This document shows positions 10,062-19,633 of a stretch of 64,000 nt of DNA, piece after piece; positions within the stretch are counted from its first letter, which is position 1, and every line of letters starts with the position of its first letter. The notes under the pieces were generated by a model, which was not told the DNA's origin, made no database searches, and was given only the letters and a program-made list of their open reading frames with translations. Source of the stretch: Betaproteobacteria bacterium Ga0077540. GTDB taxonomy: Bacteria > Pseudomonadota > Gammaproteobacteria > Burkholderiales > Methylophilaceae. The stretch is from positions 124,001-188,000 of the forward strand of contig LNEP01000011.1 of the NCBI GenBank assembly GCA_001464125.1, given 5' to 3'. The translations under genes and the position numbers were made by a program.

Positions 10062-11315
10062 TTACAAAGGTGTTTCGTTTTCTTTCATGGTGTTCCATGG
10101 CGCGATTTTGTAAAGAAGTAACATGCCAGGAATCGCCAATAAAAAGCAAACAATGTAAAAATTAAACCAGCCTAGTCTTTCTACCATAAAGCCGGTGCCA
10201 GCATTGGCAACAGTCCTCGGTACAGCTGCCAAACTGGTAAACAGTGCAAACTGCGTTGCGGTGTAGAGTGGGTGTGTGGTTTGTGCAATATATGCAACAA
10301 AAGCGGCGGTACCTAAGCCTACGCCAAATGCCTCAAAGCCAATCACCAGGGCCAACACCAGTACATCATGACCAACCAATGCCAGCCATGCAAAGCCCAA
10401 AATCGCCACCATTTGCACAATGCCAAATAACCAAAGTGCGCGATTGATGCCAAGTTGTATCATCCAAATGCCACCTAAAATACCCCCCGCTACGCTAGAC
10501 CAAAGCCCTGCGTTTTTGGCCACTAAACCAATTTCGGTTTTACTAAAGCCCATGTCCAAATAAAACGGAGTAGCCAAGGCGGTAGCCATGCTGTCACCTA
10601 ATTTATACAGAAAAATAAATGCCAATATGACGAGCGCTGTGCGCATGCCGTTACGCGATATAAACTCATGAAACGGTTCTACGACGGCTTGCCGTAGCGT
10701 TTTTGGCGCTCCAAGTTTGAGTGCCGGTTCATCAACGACGATGGTCATGAATAATCCTGGCAACATAAATAACGCGGTAATGATAAACACGCTTTGCCAA
10801 GGTAAGTGGTCAGCCAAAATGAGTGAGAGTGACCCCGGCACCAGCCCAGCGATTTTATAGGCATTGACATGGATAACATTACCCAGCCCTAACTCGATGT
10901 CCGGCAATATTTCACGGCGATAAGCATCTAGCACGATATCCTGACTGGCGCTAAAAAATGCGACTACAGCCGCCAAATACGCAACTGTCCAAAGATCCAA
11001 TTGCGCATGTAGGTAGCCAAAAGCAGGGATGCTGAATAACAGCGCCAATTGCGTAATCAGCAACCAGCCACGTCTGCGGCCTAAAGGTGGGGTGTATCTG
11101 TCAAATAATGGCGCCCAGATAAATTTCCAAGTAAATGGCAGGCTAATGAGGGAAAACAAGCCAATCGCTTTGAGATCCACGCCCTCTGAACGCAGCCAAG
11201 CTGGCAAAAGGCTAATTAAAATGTACAGGGGTAGGCCTGAACTAAAGCCGGTGAATACACATATCAGCATGCGTTTGTTGAAGATGATGTCCTTCATGGC
11301 TTGCTTAGTGGCCAT
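10062..11315 (-). CDS. ampG: AmpG-like MFS transporter (muropeptide permease family)
   Basis: A 417-residue major facilitator protein with about 12 predicted membrane helices. The family pattern is clear: GFSSGLPLYILISLLPAWLR near the start, TWKFIWAPLFDRYTPPLGRRRGW after helix 2 and SASQDIVLDAYRREIL in helix 4. AmpG proteins import anhydro-muropeptides for wall recycling. This shorter form lacks the two extra C-terminal helices of E. coli AmpG, so the exact substrate is inferred. It sits 31 bp after metW; no functional link to methionine synthesis is evident. Confidence 0.82.
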   Translation of the reverse strand: MATKQAMKDIIFNKRMLICVFTGFSSGLPLYILISLLPAWLRSEGVDLKAIGLFSLISLPFTWKFIWAPLFDRYTPPLGRRRGWLLITQLALLFSIPAFGYLHAQLDLWTVAYLAAVVAFFSASQDIVLDAYRREILPDIELGLGNVIHVNAYKIAGLVPGSLSLILADHLPWQSVFIITALFMLPGLFMTIVVDEPALKLGAPKTLRQAVVEPFHEFISRNGMRTALVILAFIFLYKLGDSMATALATPFYLDMGFSKTEIGLVAKNAGLWSSVAGGILGGIWMIQLGINRALWLFGIVQMVAILGFAWLALVGHDVLVLALVIGFEAFGVGLGTAAFVAYIAQTTHPLYTATQFALFTSLAAVPRTVANAGTGFMVERLGWFNFYIVCFLLAIPGMLLLYKIAPWNTMKENETPL

Positions 11316-11346
11316 TCATCATCTCCTTTTGGCGCTGGTGGTGAAT

Positions 11347-11964
11347 TTAGGCAATTTTTAAACGATACATGGCTAAATTGCCAAGAAAATTGGGTAGGAA
11401 TTGAACATCTTGCCCACCAGTGATGACTTTGCGTTCAATCACTACAATATTGTGGTTGCGGCAAAAGGTATCAAAATCATGAATGGTGCATAAGTGCACA
11501 TTAGGGGTGTCGTACCATTGGTAAGGTAAGGTTTTGGATACTGGCATTTGGCCCAACAGAATTTGGATGCGATTTCGCCAATAACCAAAATTAGGAAAGG
11601 TCACAATCGCTTCGCGGCCCACCCGCAGCATTTCCTTCACAATGCCCTCGGTATTGTGCATGGCTTGCAAGGTTTGCGAGAGAATCACGGTATCAAAAGA
11701 GAGATCTTCAAAACCAGAGAGCCCAGACTCCAAGTCCATCTGTAACACATCGACGCCATTTTCCATGGCGGTTAACCAGTTTTTGTCATCCTTCTCAATA
11801 CCGTAGCCACGAATATCATGCTGATGGTGCAAGTGGGTGAGGAGCTCGCCATCGCCACAGCCTAAATCCAGCACCTTTGCGTTGGGTTTTACCCACTGGC
11901 TAATCAAAGCAAAGTCTGGGCGAATCACGGTGTTCTCTGTTGTCATTGGTATGGATTGGCTCAT
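11347..11964 (-). CDS. metW: Methionine biosynthesis protein MetW
   Basis: A 205-residue SAM-dependent methyltransferase fold with motif I VLDLGCGDGELLTHL, the MetW-typical DLESGLSGFEDLSFDTVILSQTLQ and the C-terminal QFLPNFLGNLAMYRL. In proteobacteria MetW is encoded next to MetX and is needed for homoserine acylation. Here it starts 6 bp after the metX stop, so the pair is coupled. A second in-frame ATG lies six codons downstream; the first is kept because of the tight spacing to metX. Confidence 0.94.
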   Translation of the reverse strand: MSQSIPMTTENTVIRPDFALISQWVKPNAKVLDLGCGDGELLTHLHHQHDIRGYGIEKDDKNWLTAMENGVDVLQMDLESGLSGFEDLSFDTVILSQTLQAMHNTEGIVKEMLRVGREAIVTFPNFGYWRNRIQILLGQMPVSKTLPYQWYDTPNVHLCTIHDFDTFCRNHNIVVIERKVITGGQDVQFLPNFLGNLAMYRLKIA

Positions 11965-11970
11965 AGGTGC

Positions 11971-13098
11971 TTACACTTTAATTTTAGCCAAATAGCTACG
12001 CATAATGGCGTGGTAATGGGGGTCAGGCATTAAGAAGGCGTCATGACCATGAGCGGCGGTTACCTCGGCATAACGCACTGAAATTTCATTATCCAGCAAG
12101 GCTTTGACTATTTCTTTTGAGCGTGCAGGCGAGAAGCGCCAATCGCTGGTGAATGACACCACTAGAAATTTGGCTTTAACATGCGCCAGTGCCGCAGATA
12201 GATCGTTTCCATAATTGAGCGCTGGGTCAAAATAATCCAAAGCGCGCGTCATGCGCAGATAGGTATTGGCATCAAACTCGCCGGCAAACTTATCGCCCTG
12301 ATAGCGCAGGTAAGATTCCATTTCAAATTCAACATCAAAGCTGTATTTGATACTGCCATCGCGCAATTTTCGGCCAAATTTGGCACCCATCACGTCATCG
12401 GACAAATAAGTAATATGGCCAAGCATACGCGCTATGCGTAAGCCACGGCGTGGCACCACGCCATGGTTGTAATAATCGCCATCGTGGAACTCAGGGTCGG
12501 TAATAATGGCTTGGCGAGCTACCTCGTTAAACGCCATATTTTGTGCGGTGAGGTTAGGGGCAGAAGCAATCACCAGTGCATGCTTTACTCGGTCAGGGAA
12601 AGCAATGGTCCACTGCAAGGCCTGCATCCCACCCAAGCTGCCACCAATCACTGCTGCCAATTGTTGAATGCCCAAATAATCCATTAAGCGCGCTTGAGAT
12701 TCCACCCAATCTTCTACGGTCACTATCGGGAATGTTGCACTGTAAGGACGGTCTGTGGCCGGATTGGTGTTGGATGGGCCGCTACTGCCGTGACAGCCCC
12801 CCAGATTATTCACGCCAATTACGAAGAATTTATTGGTATCTAAAGGTTTACCAGGACCTACTAAGTTATCCCACCAGCCCGGTGCTTTGTCCGTTTCTTT
12901 GTATTTGCCGGCCACGTGATGATTGCCAGACAGCGCATGACAGATCAGCACCGCATTCGATTTGTCTGCATTTAGTTCGCCATACGTTTCATAAGTGAGG
13001 TGGTATTGCGTTAATACTTCGCCGCTTTTTAGCGGCAATGGAGTATCAAAATGCGCGGATTGTGGGGCAACAAGGCCAACAGAATTATTTTCAGACAT
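11971..13098 (-). CDS. metX: Homoserine O-acyltransferase MetX
   Basis: A 375-residue alpha/beta hydrolase. Features are the oxyanion region [17 protein letters not shown], the nucleophile elbow [12 protein letters not shown], the acid Asp in [10 protein letters not shown] and the catalytic His in [15 protein letters not shown]. It acylates L-homoserine, the first committed step of methionine synthesis. MetX paired with MetW in proteobacteria often uses succinyl-CoA despite the 'acetyltransferase' name; sequence alone does not settle the donor here. Normal length, followed directly by metW. Confidence 0.95.
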   Translation of the reverse strand: MSENNSVGLVAPQSAHFDTPLPLKSGEVLTQYHLTYETYGELNADKSNAVLICHALSGNHHVAGKYKETDKAPGWWDNLVGPGKPLDTNKFFVIGVNNLGGCHGSSGPSNTNPATDRPYSATFPIVTVEDWVESQARLMDYLGIQQLAAVIGGSLGGMQALQWTIAFPDRVKHALVIASAPNLTAQNMAFNEVARQAIITDPEFHDGDYYNHGVVPRRGLRIARMLGHITYLSDDVMGAKFGRKLRDGSIKYSFDVEFEMESYLRYQGDKFAGEFDANTYLRMTRALDYFDPALNYGNDLSAALAHVKAKFLVVSFTSDWRFSPARSKEIVKALLDNEISVRYAEVTAAHGHDAFLMPDPHYHAIMRSYLAKIKV

Positions 13099-13154
13099 TT
13101 CGTGATTATACTATGTGATACTTTAAAAATTAACTTCTGCTGCGAAAGGAAAAC

Positions 13155-13691
13155 ATGGGGAATCTTCAGGCATTTCAATCACATGTGCCGCAGCTTGCAG
13201 AGGGTGTTTATGTGCATCCCTCAGCTAACATTATTGGGCAAGTACAGATTGGCGCCCACAGTTCTGTTTGGCCGAGTGTTGCCATTCGCGGTGATGTGAA
13301 CTTTATACGTATCGGGGCAGAGTCTAATATCCAAGAACTGAGTAGCTTGCATGTCAATCATCGTTCACCGCAAGACCCAAAAGGCGCGCCATTGGTGATT
13401 GGTGACCGCGTGACGATAGGCCATATGGTGATTTTGCATGGCTGTACCATTGAGGACGAATCGCTGATTGGCATGGGCAGTATTGTCATGGATAAAGCCG
13501 TGGTGCAGCGTCATGTGTTGCTGGGTGCGGGTAGTTTGGTACCCGAAGGCAAAGTGTTGCAAAGTGGCTATTTGTATATGGGCCGCCCAGCCAAGCAGGT
13601 GCGTATGCTGACCGCAGAGGAAATTAATGAGTTGCGGCAATCTGCGGCGATGTATGTCAAGCTTAAGCAGGCCTATTTAGATCAAGGCTAG
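13155..13691 (+). CDS. Gamma carbonic anhydrase-family hexapeptide protein
   Basis: A 178-residue left-handed beta-helix protein related to gamma carbonic anhydrases (YrdA/PaaY/CaiE type). It opens with VYVHPSANIIGQVQIGAHSSVWPSVAIRGD. Metal-ligand histidines are visible in LHVNHRSP and in IGHMVILHGCTIED. It could hydrate CO2 or act as an acyl-type hexapeptide protein, and sequence does not separate these. The start ATG follows AAAGGAAAAC, a good ribosome site. It is divergent from metX and overlaps the 3' end of the convergent HAD gene by 4 bp. Confidence 0.88.
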   Translation: MGNLQAFQSHVPQLAEGVYVHPSANIIGQVQIGAHSSVWPSVAIRGDVNFIRIGAESNIQELSSLHVNHRSPQDPKGAPLVIGDRVTIGHMVILHGCTIEDESLIGMGSIVMDKAVVQRHVLLGAGSLVPEGKVLQSGYLYMGRPAKQVRMLTAEEINELRQSAAMYVKLKQAYLDQG

Positions 13692-14470
13692 GTTGGCTTA
13701 AGCAGCCCCGGCAAATCTGCAATGCTATTAATCGTGGCGCAAGGGCGGACGGCAGAGCTTTCTGCGTAGGTTTGGCGATATTTGCCCGTACGCACTAATG
13801 CCCCCGCAATACCAGACGCTTGCGCGCCGCCAACATCTGCATCAATATCATCGCCTATCATCAATACCTGCTCTGCTTTTAACTGCATATCGGCTAACAC
13901 GGCAGAAAAAAAGTCTGGAGAGGGTTTGCCAATAATGGTCGCTTTGGTATTCGTCGCATACTCCAAACCGTCGATAAATGCGCCTATGTCCATTTGTAGG
14001 CCTTGCTCAGTTTGCCAAAAACGGTTTTTATGAATGGCAATGATACGTGCGCCACGCATCACGCACTGAAACACCTCATTGAGCATCGTGTAAGTCCACG
14101 CATTGCCAATATCGCCAATCACAATAAATTGTGCCTCAGTGTTAGATTGCGTGAACACGTTGAAGTCTTTTTTCACGTCATCGGCGAGCAATAGGCGGCA
14201 TCTGGGTGACCCTTCCTGCTTGAGTAGATGCAAGGCGGCTTGCGGCGCACTAAAAATTTCAGACTGCGCTACCTCAAACCCCAATCCCAGTAGTTTTTGC
14301 TGCAAGGATTGCAATGACAGTGTGCTGGTGTTGGTGACAAAACGACAGGCATACCCTGCATTGCGCAGGTGGTTAACGGTCTCAATCGCACCTTCCACAG
14401 GGGTGTTACCTACATAGAGCACGCCGTCTAAGTCAAACATAATGCCTTTGATTGCTGAGAAATCGGTCAT
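13688..14470 (-). CDS. HAD-superfamily IIA hydrolase (NagD/HDHD2-like phosphatase)
   Basis: About 260 residues. HAD motif I is IMFDLDGVLYVGNTP, motif II is RFVTNTSTLS (Thr/Ser), motif III includes the Lys in IIGKPSPDFF, and motif IV is LMIGDDIDADVGGA. The C2a cap places it with NagD, LPPase and HDHD2-like phosphatases; the substrate is unknown. The ATG at 14468-14470 is chosen because GGAGAG sits 4 bp upstream of it; the frame stays open for five further codons upstream. It follows prmC by 45 bp on the same strand. Confidence 0.87.
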   Translation of the reverse strand: MTDFSAIKGIMFDLDGVLYVGNTPVEGAIETVNHLRNAGYACRFVTNTSTLSLQSLQQKLLGLGFEVAQSEIFSAPQAALHLLKQEGSPRCRLLLADDVKKDFNVFTQSNTEAQFIVIGDIGNAWTYTMLNEVFQCVMRGARIIAIHKNRFWQTEQGLQMDIGAFIDGLEYATNTKATIIGKPSPDFFSAVLADMQLKAEQVLMIGDDIDADVGGAQASGIAGALVRTGKYRQTYAESSAVRPCATINSIADLPGLLKPT

Positions 14471-14515
14471 AAGACTCTCCATCAATGCAATAGTGTATTA
14501 GAGAAAAATAATAGG

Positions 14516-15367
14516 CTAAACCCTGCCAAAGGTCACGCGCTGAATGCCTGCCAAGTCAAATGCATGACCAATCTCTTTAAAATGGGCTTGTACCAATAAT
14601 TCAGCCACTGCTTGTGCTTGGTCATAGCCATGCTCTAATAATAGCCAGCCATGAGGATTGAGGTGTTGAGGTGCTTGCTCAATGATGTGACGAATATCGT
14701 TAAAGCCATCTGCGCCAGAAGTTAGCGCTGACTTGGGCTCAAAACGAACATCCCCTTGCGACAAGTGCGGGTCATTCTCAGCAATATAAGGCGGGTTGCT
14801 CACGATGACGTCAAAGCGTTTGTTATTCAGCGCGCTAAACCAATGGCTGTGCAAAAAAGTCACGTTGTGAATAGATAAGTGTTTTGCATTTTCACGTGCG
14901 ACATCCAATGCGCTTTCAGAAAAATCGACAGCGGTCACATGCGTCAGCGGACGATTTTTGGCGATGGCTAAGGCAATTGCACCTGTTCCAGTACCTAAAT
15001 CCAGCACTTGATAAGACGATTGTTGCGTGATGATGGCTAATGCTTGCTCTACTAGTGTTTCAGTATCAGGTCTGGGGATTAACGTATCAGGGGTGACTTT
15101 TAAAGGTAGACCAAAAAACTCACGTGTGCCCAAAATATGGGCAATCGGCTCGCTATTCAATCGGCGTTGCAATAGCACTTCAAAAGCATGTTGCTGCGCT
15201 TGCGTGGTTGAATCCTCTGCATGCGAGATAAGCCATGCGCGATTGACCAATAAGGCGTGTTGTAACAATAGATGCACTTCAATTCGCGCATCATTTCTAT
15301 CTAATGCAAGCGTTGATTGTAGTGCGTATAACGCTACCCGTTCTAGTTGAGCAATGGTGGCTGACAA
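14516..15367 (-). CDS. prmC: Peptide chain release factor N5-glutamine methyltransferase PrmC (HemK)
   Basis: A 283-residue enzyme with an N-terminal helical domain, then SEPIAHILGTREFFGLPL and IPRPDTETLVEQAL. SAM motif I is VLDLGTGTGAIALAIA, and the diagnostic substrate loop is NPPY in VSNPPYIAEND. It methylates the glutamine of the GGQ motif of release factors. Translation appears to start at a TTG placed directly after the prfA stop codon (TAATTG), since no ATG occurs before conserved sequence. This couples the modifier to its substrate PrfA. Confidence 0.95.
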   Translation of the reverse strand: MSATIAQLERVALYALQSTLALDRNDARIEVHLLLQHALLVNRAWLISHAEDSTTQAQQHAFEVLLQRRLNSEPIAHILGTREFFGLPLKVTPDTLIPRPDTETLVEQALAIITQQSSYQVLDLGTGTGAIALAIAKNRPLTHVTAVDFSESALDVARENAKHLSIHNVTFLHSHWFSALNNKRFDVIVSNPPYIAENDPHLSQGDVRFEPKSALTSGADGFNDIRHIIEQAPQHLNPHGWLLLEHGYDQAQAVAELLVQAHFKEIGHAFDLAGIQRVTFGRV

Positions 15368-16450
15368 TTAGTTATCGTCACCCAAGGTCGCCAATAAGTC
15401 CGCCTGATGCTCAGTAGCTAACGCATTAATCAGCTCGTCCATATCGCCTTCGGTAATCGCATCAATCTTATACAAGGTAAGATTAATGCGATGGTCAGTA
15501 ATACGGCCTTGCGGGTAGTTGTAAGTACGAATACGTTCGGAACGATCGCCAGAGCCAATCAAGTTGCGGCGCTCGCTGGCGATCTTGCTATTTTGTTCAT
15601 CCACTTGCTTGGCTTTAATCCGTGCTGCCAGCACCATCATGGCTTGTGCTTTGTTGGCATGTTGGCTACGGCCGTCTTGGCATTCCACCACAATGCCTGT
15701 GGGGAAATGCGTAATGCGCACGGCAGAATCAGTTTTGTTGATATGCTGACCGCCTGCGCCAGATGCTCTAAAGGTATCTAGGCGAATGTCGGCAGGGTTA
15801 ATCACCACATCGCTTACTTCATCGGCCTCTGGCAAAATGGCAACAGTACACGCGGAAGTGTGGATGCGCCCCTGCGTTTCGGTGTCTGGCACGCGCTGTA
15901 CGCGATGACCGCCTGATTCGAACTTCATTTTGGAATAAGCGCCATAGCCTTCAATTTTGGCAATGATTTCTTTGTAGCCACCCACTTCGCCTTCGTTGGC
16001 GGAGAGCACTTCTACTTTCCAACGTTGGCGCTCAGCATAGCGGCTATACATGCGGAATAAATCGCCTGCAAATAAGCCGGATTCGTCACCGCCGGTACCC
16101 GCACGAATCTCTAAGATGATATTTTTCTCATCATTTGGGTCTTTAGGCAGTAACAGTTTTTGCAGTTCCAGTGCAATTTCTTCTAGTCTTTTCTTGCCAG
16201 CCTCAATCTCTTCCTGTGCAAACTCTTTCATATCCGGATCGCTGAGCATCGCCTGCGCTTCTTTGATGTCGGACTCGGTTTGCGTATACAAATGGTATTG
16301 CTCAACAATAGGCGTGATTTCAGCGTGCTCGCGCGAAATTTTTCGGTAATTGTCCATGTTGTTGGTGATGTCTTCGGATGACATCAGGCGATTAAGCTCG
16401 TCTAAGCGCTCACTCAGGTTGGCGAGCTTTTGTAATATGGAGGGTTTCAT
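15368..16450 (-). CDS. prfA: Peptide chain release factor 1
   Basis: A 360-residue class I release factor of normal RF1 length. The stop-codon recognition tripeptide of the PxT type appears as PDT in [16 protein letters not shown], and the catalytic GGQ is in [17 protein letters not shown]. It terminates at UAA and UAG. It lies 11 bp after hemA and immediately before prmC, the conserved hemA-prfA-prmC order of proteobacteria. Confidence 0.98.
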   Translation of the reverse strand: MKPSILQKLANLSERLDELNRLMSSEDITNNMDNYRKISREHAEITPIVEQYHLYTQTESDIKEAQAMLSDPDMKEFAQEEIEAGKKRLEEIALELQKLLLPKDPNDEKNIILEIRAGTGGDESGLFAGDLFRMYSRYAERQRWKVEVLSANEGEVGGYKEIIAKIEGYGAYSKMKFESGGHRVQRVPDTETQGRIHTSACTVAILPEADEVSDVVINPADIRLDTFRASGAGGQHINKTDSAVRITHFPTGIVVECQDGRSQHANKAQAMMVLAARIKAKQVDEQNSKIASERRNLIGSGDRSERIRTYNYPQGRITDHRINLTLYKIDAITEGDMDELINALATEHQADLLATLGDDN

Positions 16451-16461
16451 GCTGATTTCTT

Positions 16462-17721
16462 TTAAGATTTGATATTGTAGAGTTGTCTTAAGACGGATTC
16501 TAAATGGCTGTGTTCTTGCCCATGTGATTGATTTAGCGCATGACTTGGCGCATGCAAAAACTTATTGGTGAGCGCGTTGCTCAGCGTTTCTAATACTTTT
16601 TCTGGGCTCTCGCCTTTTTGAATCAACTTGAGTGCTTTTTCTAGCTCGGCTTGACGCATGGCATCCACTTGGTCACGCAAGGCTTTAATGGTGGGTACAG
16701 ATTCGCGCTTTTTAACCCAATGCATAAAGTGCTCAACACGGGCGGCCACAATCATTTCAGCGTTGACCGCGGCTTCTTGACGGTTGCCCATGCCATCGGC
16801 GACTACTTGTGCTAAGTCATCTACTGTATAAAGAAATACATCGTCTAACTCAGCTACTTCCGGCTCAATGTCACGCGGTACCGCCAAATCCACCATAAAA
16901 ATCGGACGATGGCGGCGCGCTTTAATCGCACGTTCCACCATGCCTAGCCCTACAATCGGCAATTGACTGGCGGTGCTGGTAATCACAATATCAAACTCGG
17001 CAAAGCAATCAGGCAAATCGTTAAGCAAAATGGCGTGCGCGTAGACGCCTTGCGATTGCATCTTTTCTGCCAGTTGCATGCCGCGCTCAATGGTGCGATT
17101 AGCGACAGTGATGGATTTTGGACGCTGCGCAGCAAAATGGTCTGCGCACAATTCAATCATTTCACCTGCACCAATAAACAATACTTTTTGCTGGCTAATA
17201 TCACCAAAAATACGTTGCGCCAGTTTGATTGCTGCAGCTGCCATAGAAATTGAACTGCCGCCAATATCGGTATTAGTGCGCACTTCTTTGGCGACTTCAA
17301 AGGTGCGTTGGAACAGCTTGTGCAATAGCGTGCCTAGTGTGCCGGCTTCTTGTGCAACTTTAATCGATTGCTTGAATTGCCCTAAAATCTGCGGTTCACC
17401 TAAGACCATGCTATCTAAACCTGAGGCTACACGGAATGCGTGTTTAACAGCTTCTTGATTAGAAAATGTATAGGTATAAGGCTGTACTTTGTCCAATGCG
17501 AGTTTGTGATAATTGGCTAGCCAATCAATGACAGGCTCAGGCCGCTCGGATTGCACGTAAATCTCGGTACGGTTGCAGGTAGATAAAATAGCCGCTTCTG
17601 CAGCACTCTGTGCGGTCAGATCGCTCAACGCATGGCGTAATGTTTCGCCGTTGAAGGCAACGTTTTCGCGGATGGCGATAGGGGCGGTGGTGTGATTCAC
17701 ACCAATGGTATAAAGCTGCAT
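16462..17721 (-). CDS. hemA: Glutamyl-tRNA reductase
   Basis: A 419-residue enzyme reducing glutamyl-tRNA to glutamate-1-semialdehyde, the first step of C5-pathway tetrapyrrole synthesis. The catalytic cysteine is in [12 protein letters not shown], the substrate region includes [17 protein letters not shown], and the NADPH domain has [17 protein letters not shown]. The C-terminal dimerisation helix is intact. First gene of hemA-prfA-prmC, divergent from rpe. hemB of the same pathway is 7 kb away in the trp cluster. Confidence 0.97.
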   Translation of the reverse strand: MQLYTIGVNHTTAPIAIRENVAFNGETLRHALSDLTAQSAAEAAILSTCNRTEIYVQSERPEPVIDWLANYHKLALDKVQPYTYTFSNQEAVKHAFRVASGLDSMVLGEPQILGQFKQSIKVAQEAGTLGTLLHKLFQRTFEVAKEVRTNTDIGGSSISMAAAAIKLAQRIFGDISQQKVLFIGAGEMIELCADHFAAQRPKSITVANRTIERGMQLAEKMQSQGVYAHAILLNDLPDCFAEFDIVITSTASQLPIVGLGMVERAIKARRHRPIFMVDLAVPRDIEPEVAELDDVFLYTVDDLAQVVADGMGNRQEAAVNAEMIVAARVEHFMHWVKKRESVPTIKALRDQVDAMRQAELEKALKLIQKGESPEKVLETLSNALTNKFLHAPSHALNQSHGQEHSHLESVLRQLYNIKS

Positions 17722-18003
17722 GTGGCTATTTTACCAAGGCCTTGATTGAAATAGGAAATACCATCAAAAAAAGATTAATTGTGGGTGCAATGCATACACA
17801 GAAAGGTATTGGGGAATTTAGGCATGCGTAATTTTGAAGGATTGGCTAGCCATAAGCAAGAAGCATGGCAAGAACCATAGGAAAAAACCATAAAATGGCG
17901 TTAAAATAGCGGATTATCTTATAAACCAAAATGGCAGTGCTTATTTTGGATGTGGCTCAAGTTAATGGGCACATGACACACTTGCCATTTACTTATTGAC
18001 GGA
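17722..18003. other. hemA/rpe divergent spacer
   Basis: 282 bp between two divergent start codons. It is AT-rich near the rpe side and contains three CCATA pentamers (about 17850-17891) without regular spacing. No convincing -35/-10 pair, hairpin or small gene was found by eye; promoters for both genes must lie here. Confidence 0.4.
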
Positions 18004-18720
18004 ATGATTAGCATGGACAAAACCTTTAGAATTGCACCGAGTATCCTTTCAGCCAACTTTGCCAAGCTGGGCCAAGAAATTGAAGATGTGATTAAATCTG
18101 GTACGGATATCGTGCACTTTGATGTGATGGATAACCATTACGTGCCTAACTTAACCATCGGCCCATTGGTCTGCGAATCGATTCGTGAAATCTCTAAAAA
18201 TGTGGGTGCGTTGATTGATGTGCATTTGATGGTGAAACCAGTAGACCGCATTATTCCTGACTTTGCTAAAGCGGGTGCCAATATCATCACATTCCACCCA
18301 GAAGCCTCTGAGCATATTGACCGTAGTTTGGCCATGGTGCGTGATTTGGGTTGTAAATCAGGCTTGGTATTTAACCCAGCGACTTCATTAAGCTACCTTG
18401 ACCATGTGATGGACAAAGTGGACATGATTTTGTTGATGTCGGTAAACCCAGGTTTTGGCGGTCAAAAATTCATTCCAGAAACGTTGGAAAAATTAAAATT
18501 GGCGCGTGCACGTATTGATGCTTACTACGAAAAAACTGGCCGTCAAATTTGGTTAGAAGTTGATGGTGGCGTGAATGCAGCGAATATTGCTGAGATTGCC
18601 AAAGCTGGTGCAGATACCTTTGTGGCCGGCAGCGCCATTTTTGGTGCAGGTAAAGATACAGACCCTAACCGTTACGATACAGTGGTGGGTCAAATTCGCG
18701 CTTCATTAGCGACTGTTTAA
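18004..18720 (+). CDS. rpe: Ribulose-phosphate 3-epimerase
   Basis: A 238-residue TIM-barrel epimerase linking ribulose 5-phosphate and xylulose 5-phosphate, needed for the ribulose monophosphate and pentose phosphate cycles. Signature regions are [56 protein letters not shown] and [12 protein letters not shown], with metal-ligand His and Asp residues present. Starts at 18004 and 18013 are both possible; the second ATG has GGA about 9 bp upstream. gph follows after 43 bp. Confidence 0.97.
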   Translation: MISMDKTFRIAPSILSANFAKLGQEIEDVIKSGTDIVHFDVMDNHYVPNLTIGPLVCESIREISKNVGALIDVHLMVKPVDRIIPDFAKAGANIITFHPEASEHIDRSLAMVRDLGCKSGLVFNPATSLSYLDHVMDKVDMILLMSVNPGFGGQKFIPETLEKLKLARARIDAYYEKTGRQIWLEVDGGVNAANIAEIAKAGADTFVAGSAIFGAGKDTDPNRYDTVVGQIRASLATV

Positions 18721-18763
18721 GTAAGACGTCGTTATCGTTGTTGGGTTAGCAAGGTAGCGTTCA

Positions 18764-19432
18764 ATGTCGCAGTTTAAAGTCAGCGCGTTGATGTTTGATT
18801 TGGACGGTACCTTGCTGAATACGGCACCGCAAATTGCCGAAGCAGCAAATGCAATGTTAGTGGAATTAAGTTTACCAACATTGCCTTATGCGCAAATAAA
18901 AGGATTTATTGGAGAAGGTGCACAAGCACTGATACAACGGTGTTTGGCTGGTGCACTGAATACAGAACCAGACCAAGCAACGTTGACGGCGGCGCAGCCA
19001 TTGTTTTTTGCGCACTATGCGAATAACGCGACCGAAAGTTTACCGTTTGACGGTGTGCAAGATGGTTTAGCTGTTTTAAAGCAGCGCAATATAAAGCTGG
19101 CTTGTGTGACCAATAAACCCGAAAAGTTTACGCGTCCATTATTAGATGCGAGTGGATTGGCAGCATTCTTTGACATCGTAGTATCTGGCGATACGTTGCC
19201 AAAGAAGAAGCCTGACCCTATACAATTGCATCACATTTGTGCAGAATTCAATGTGATGGAGATGGAGGCAATGCTAGTGGGCGATTCCGCCACGGACATT
19301 GCAGCGGCGCAGGCCGCAGGCTGTTTTATTGTGACAGTGCCGTATGGCTATAATCAAGGGAAACCCATTGATGAAAGCCAAGTGGATGCGATGATTCGAG
19401 ATTTAACCGAATTGCCGTCTATATTAATGTGA
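18764..19432 (+). CDS. gph: Phosphoglycolate phosphatase
   Basis: A 222-residue HAD enzyme. Motif I is LMFDLDGTLLNTAPQ, motif II is CVTNKPEKF, the Lys of motif III is in GDTLPKKKPDP, and motif IV is AMLVGDSATDIAAA. It dephosphorylates 2-phosphoglycolate, formed by oxidative DNA repair or Rubisco-type oxygenation. The rpe-gph pairing and proximity to trpE are conserved in many proteobacteria, which supports the name over other HAD phosphatases. Confidence 0.9.
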   Translation: MSQFKVSALMFDLDGTLLNTAPQIAEAANAMLVELSLPTLPYAQIKGFIGEGAQALIQRCLAGALNTEPDQATLTAAQPLFFAHYANNATESLPFDGVQDGLAVLKQRNIKLACVTNKPEKFTRPLLDASGLAAFFDIVVSGDTLPKKKPDPIQLHHICAEFNVMEMEAMLVGDSATDIAAAQAAGCFIVTVPYGYNQGKPIDESQVDAMIRDLTELPSILM

Positions 19433-19633
19433 TTTTTTTAGTTTATTTAACCAACCTAAAGTTAATTGATATGTGTTCTCAACAGCATAATTTTTCATTC
19501 CAGCCTCAAATAAGCTGGCGCAGTTCTTGGCGAAGCTAAGACACGACTTGTTCATGTCTCATTAGCAGACTTTTCCACCGCATGCGATTGTGGTGGGCGA
19601 CCAAATAGAAAATTATGTAGAAAGTGTAGAACC
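19433..19633 (+). promoter_or_regulatory. trpE leader region with short stem-loops
   Basis: 201 bp between gph and trpE. Three short inverted repeats occur in order: CCAGC/GCTGG (19500-19518), AGACA/TGTCT (about 19540-19560) and CCACC/GGTGG (19575-19596). None is followed by a U-run, and no short open frame with adjacent Trp codons is present, so classical attenuation is not supported. A structured leader or simple promoter region remains possible. Confidence 0.3.

Noticed and set aside
17846-17895. Repeated CCATA motifs upstream of rpe
   Set aside because: Only three copies at irregular spacing in AT-rich DNA; no repeat unit or array structure.
19433-19633. A trp attenuator with leader peptide
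   Set aside because: No short open frame with tandem Trp codons and no terminator U-run could be found; only three short stem-loops are present.
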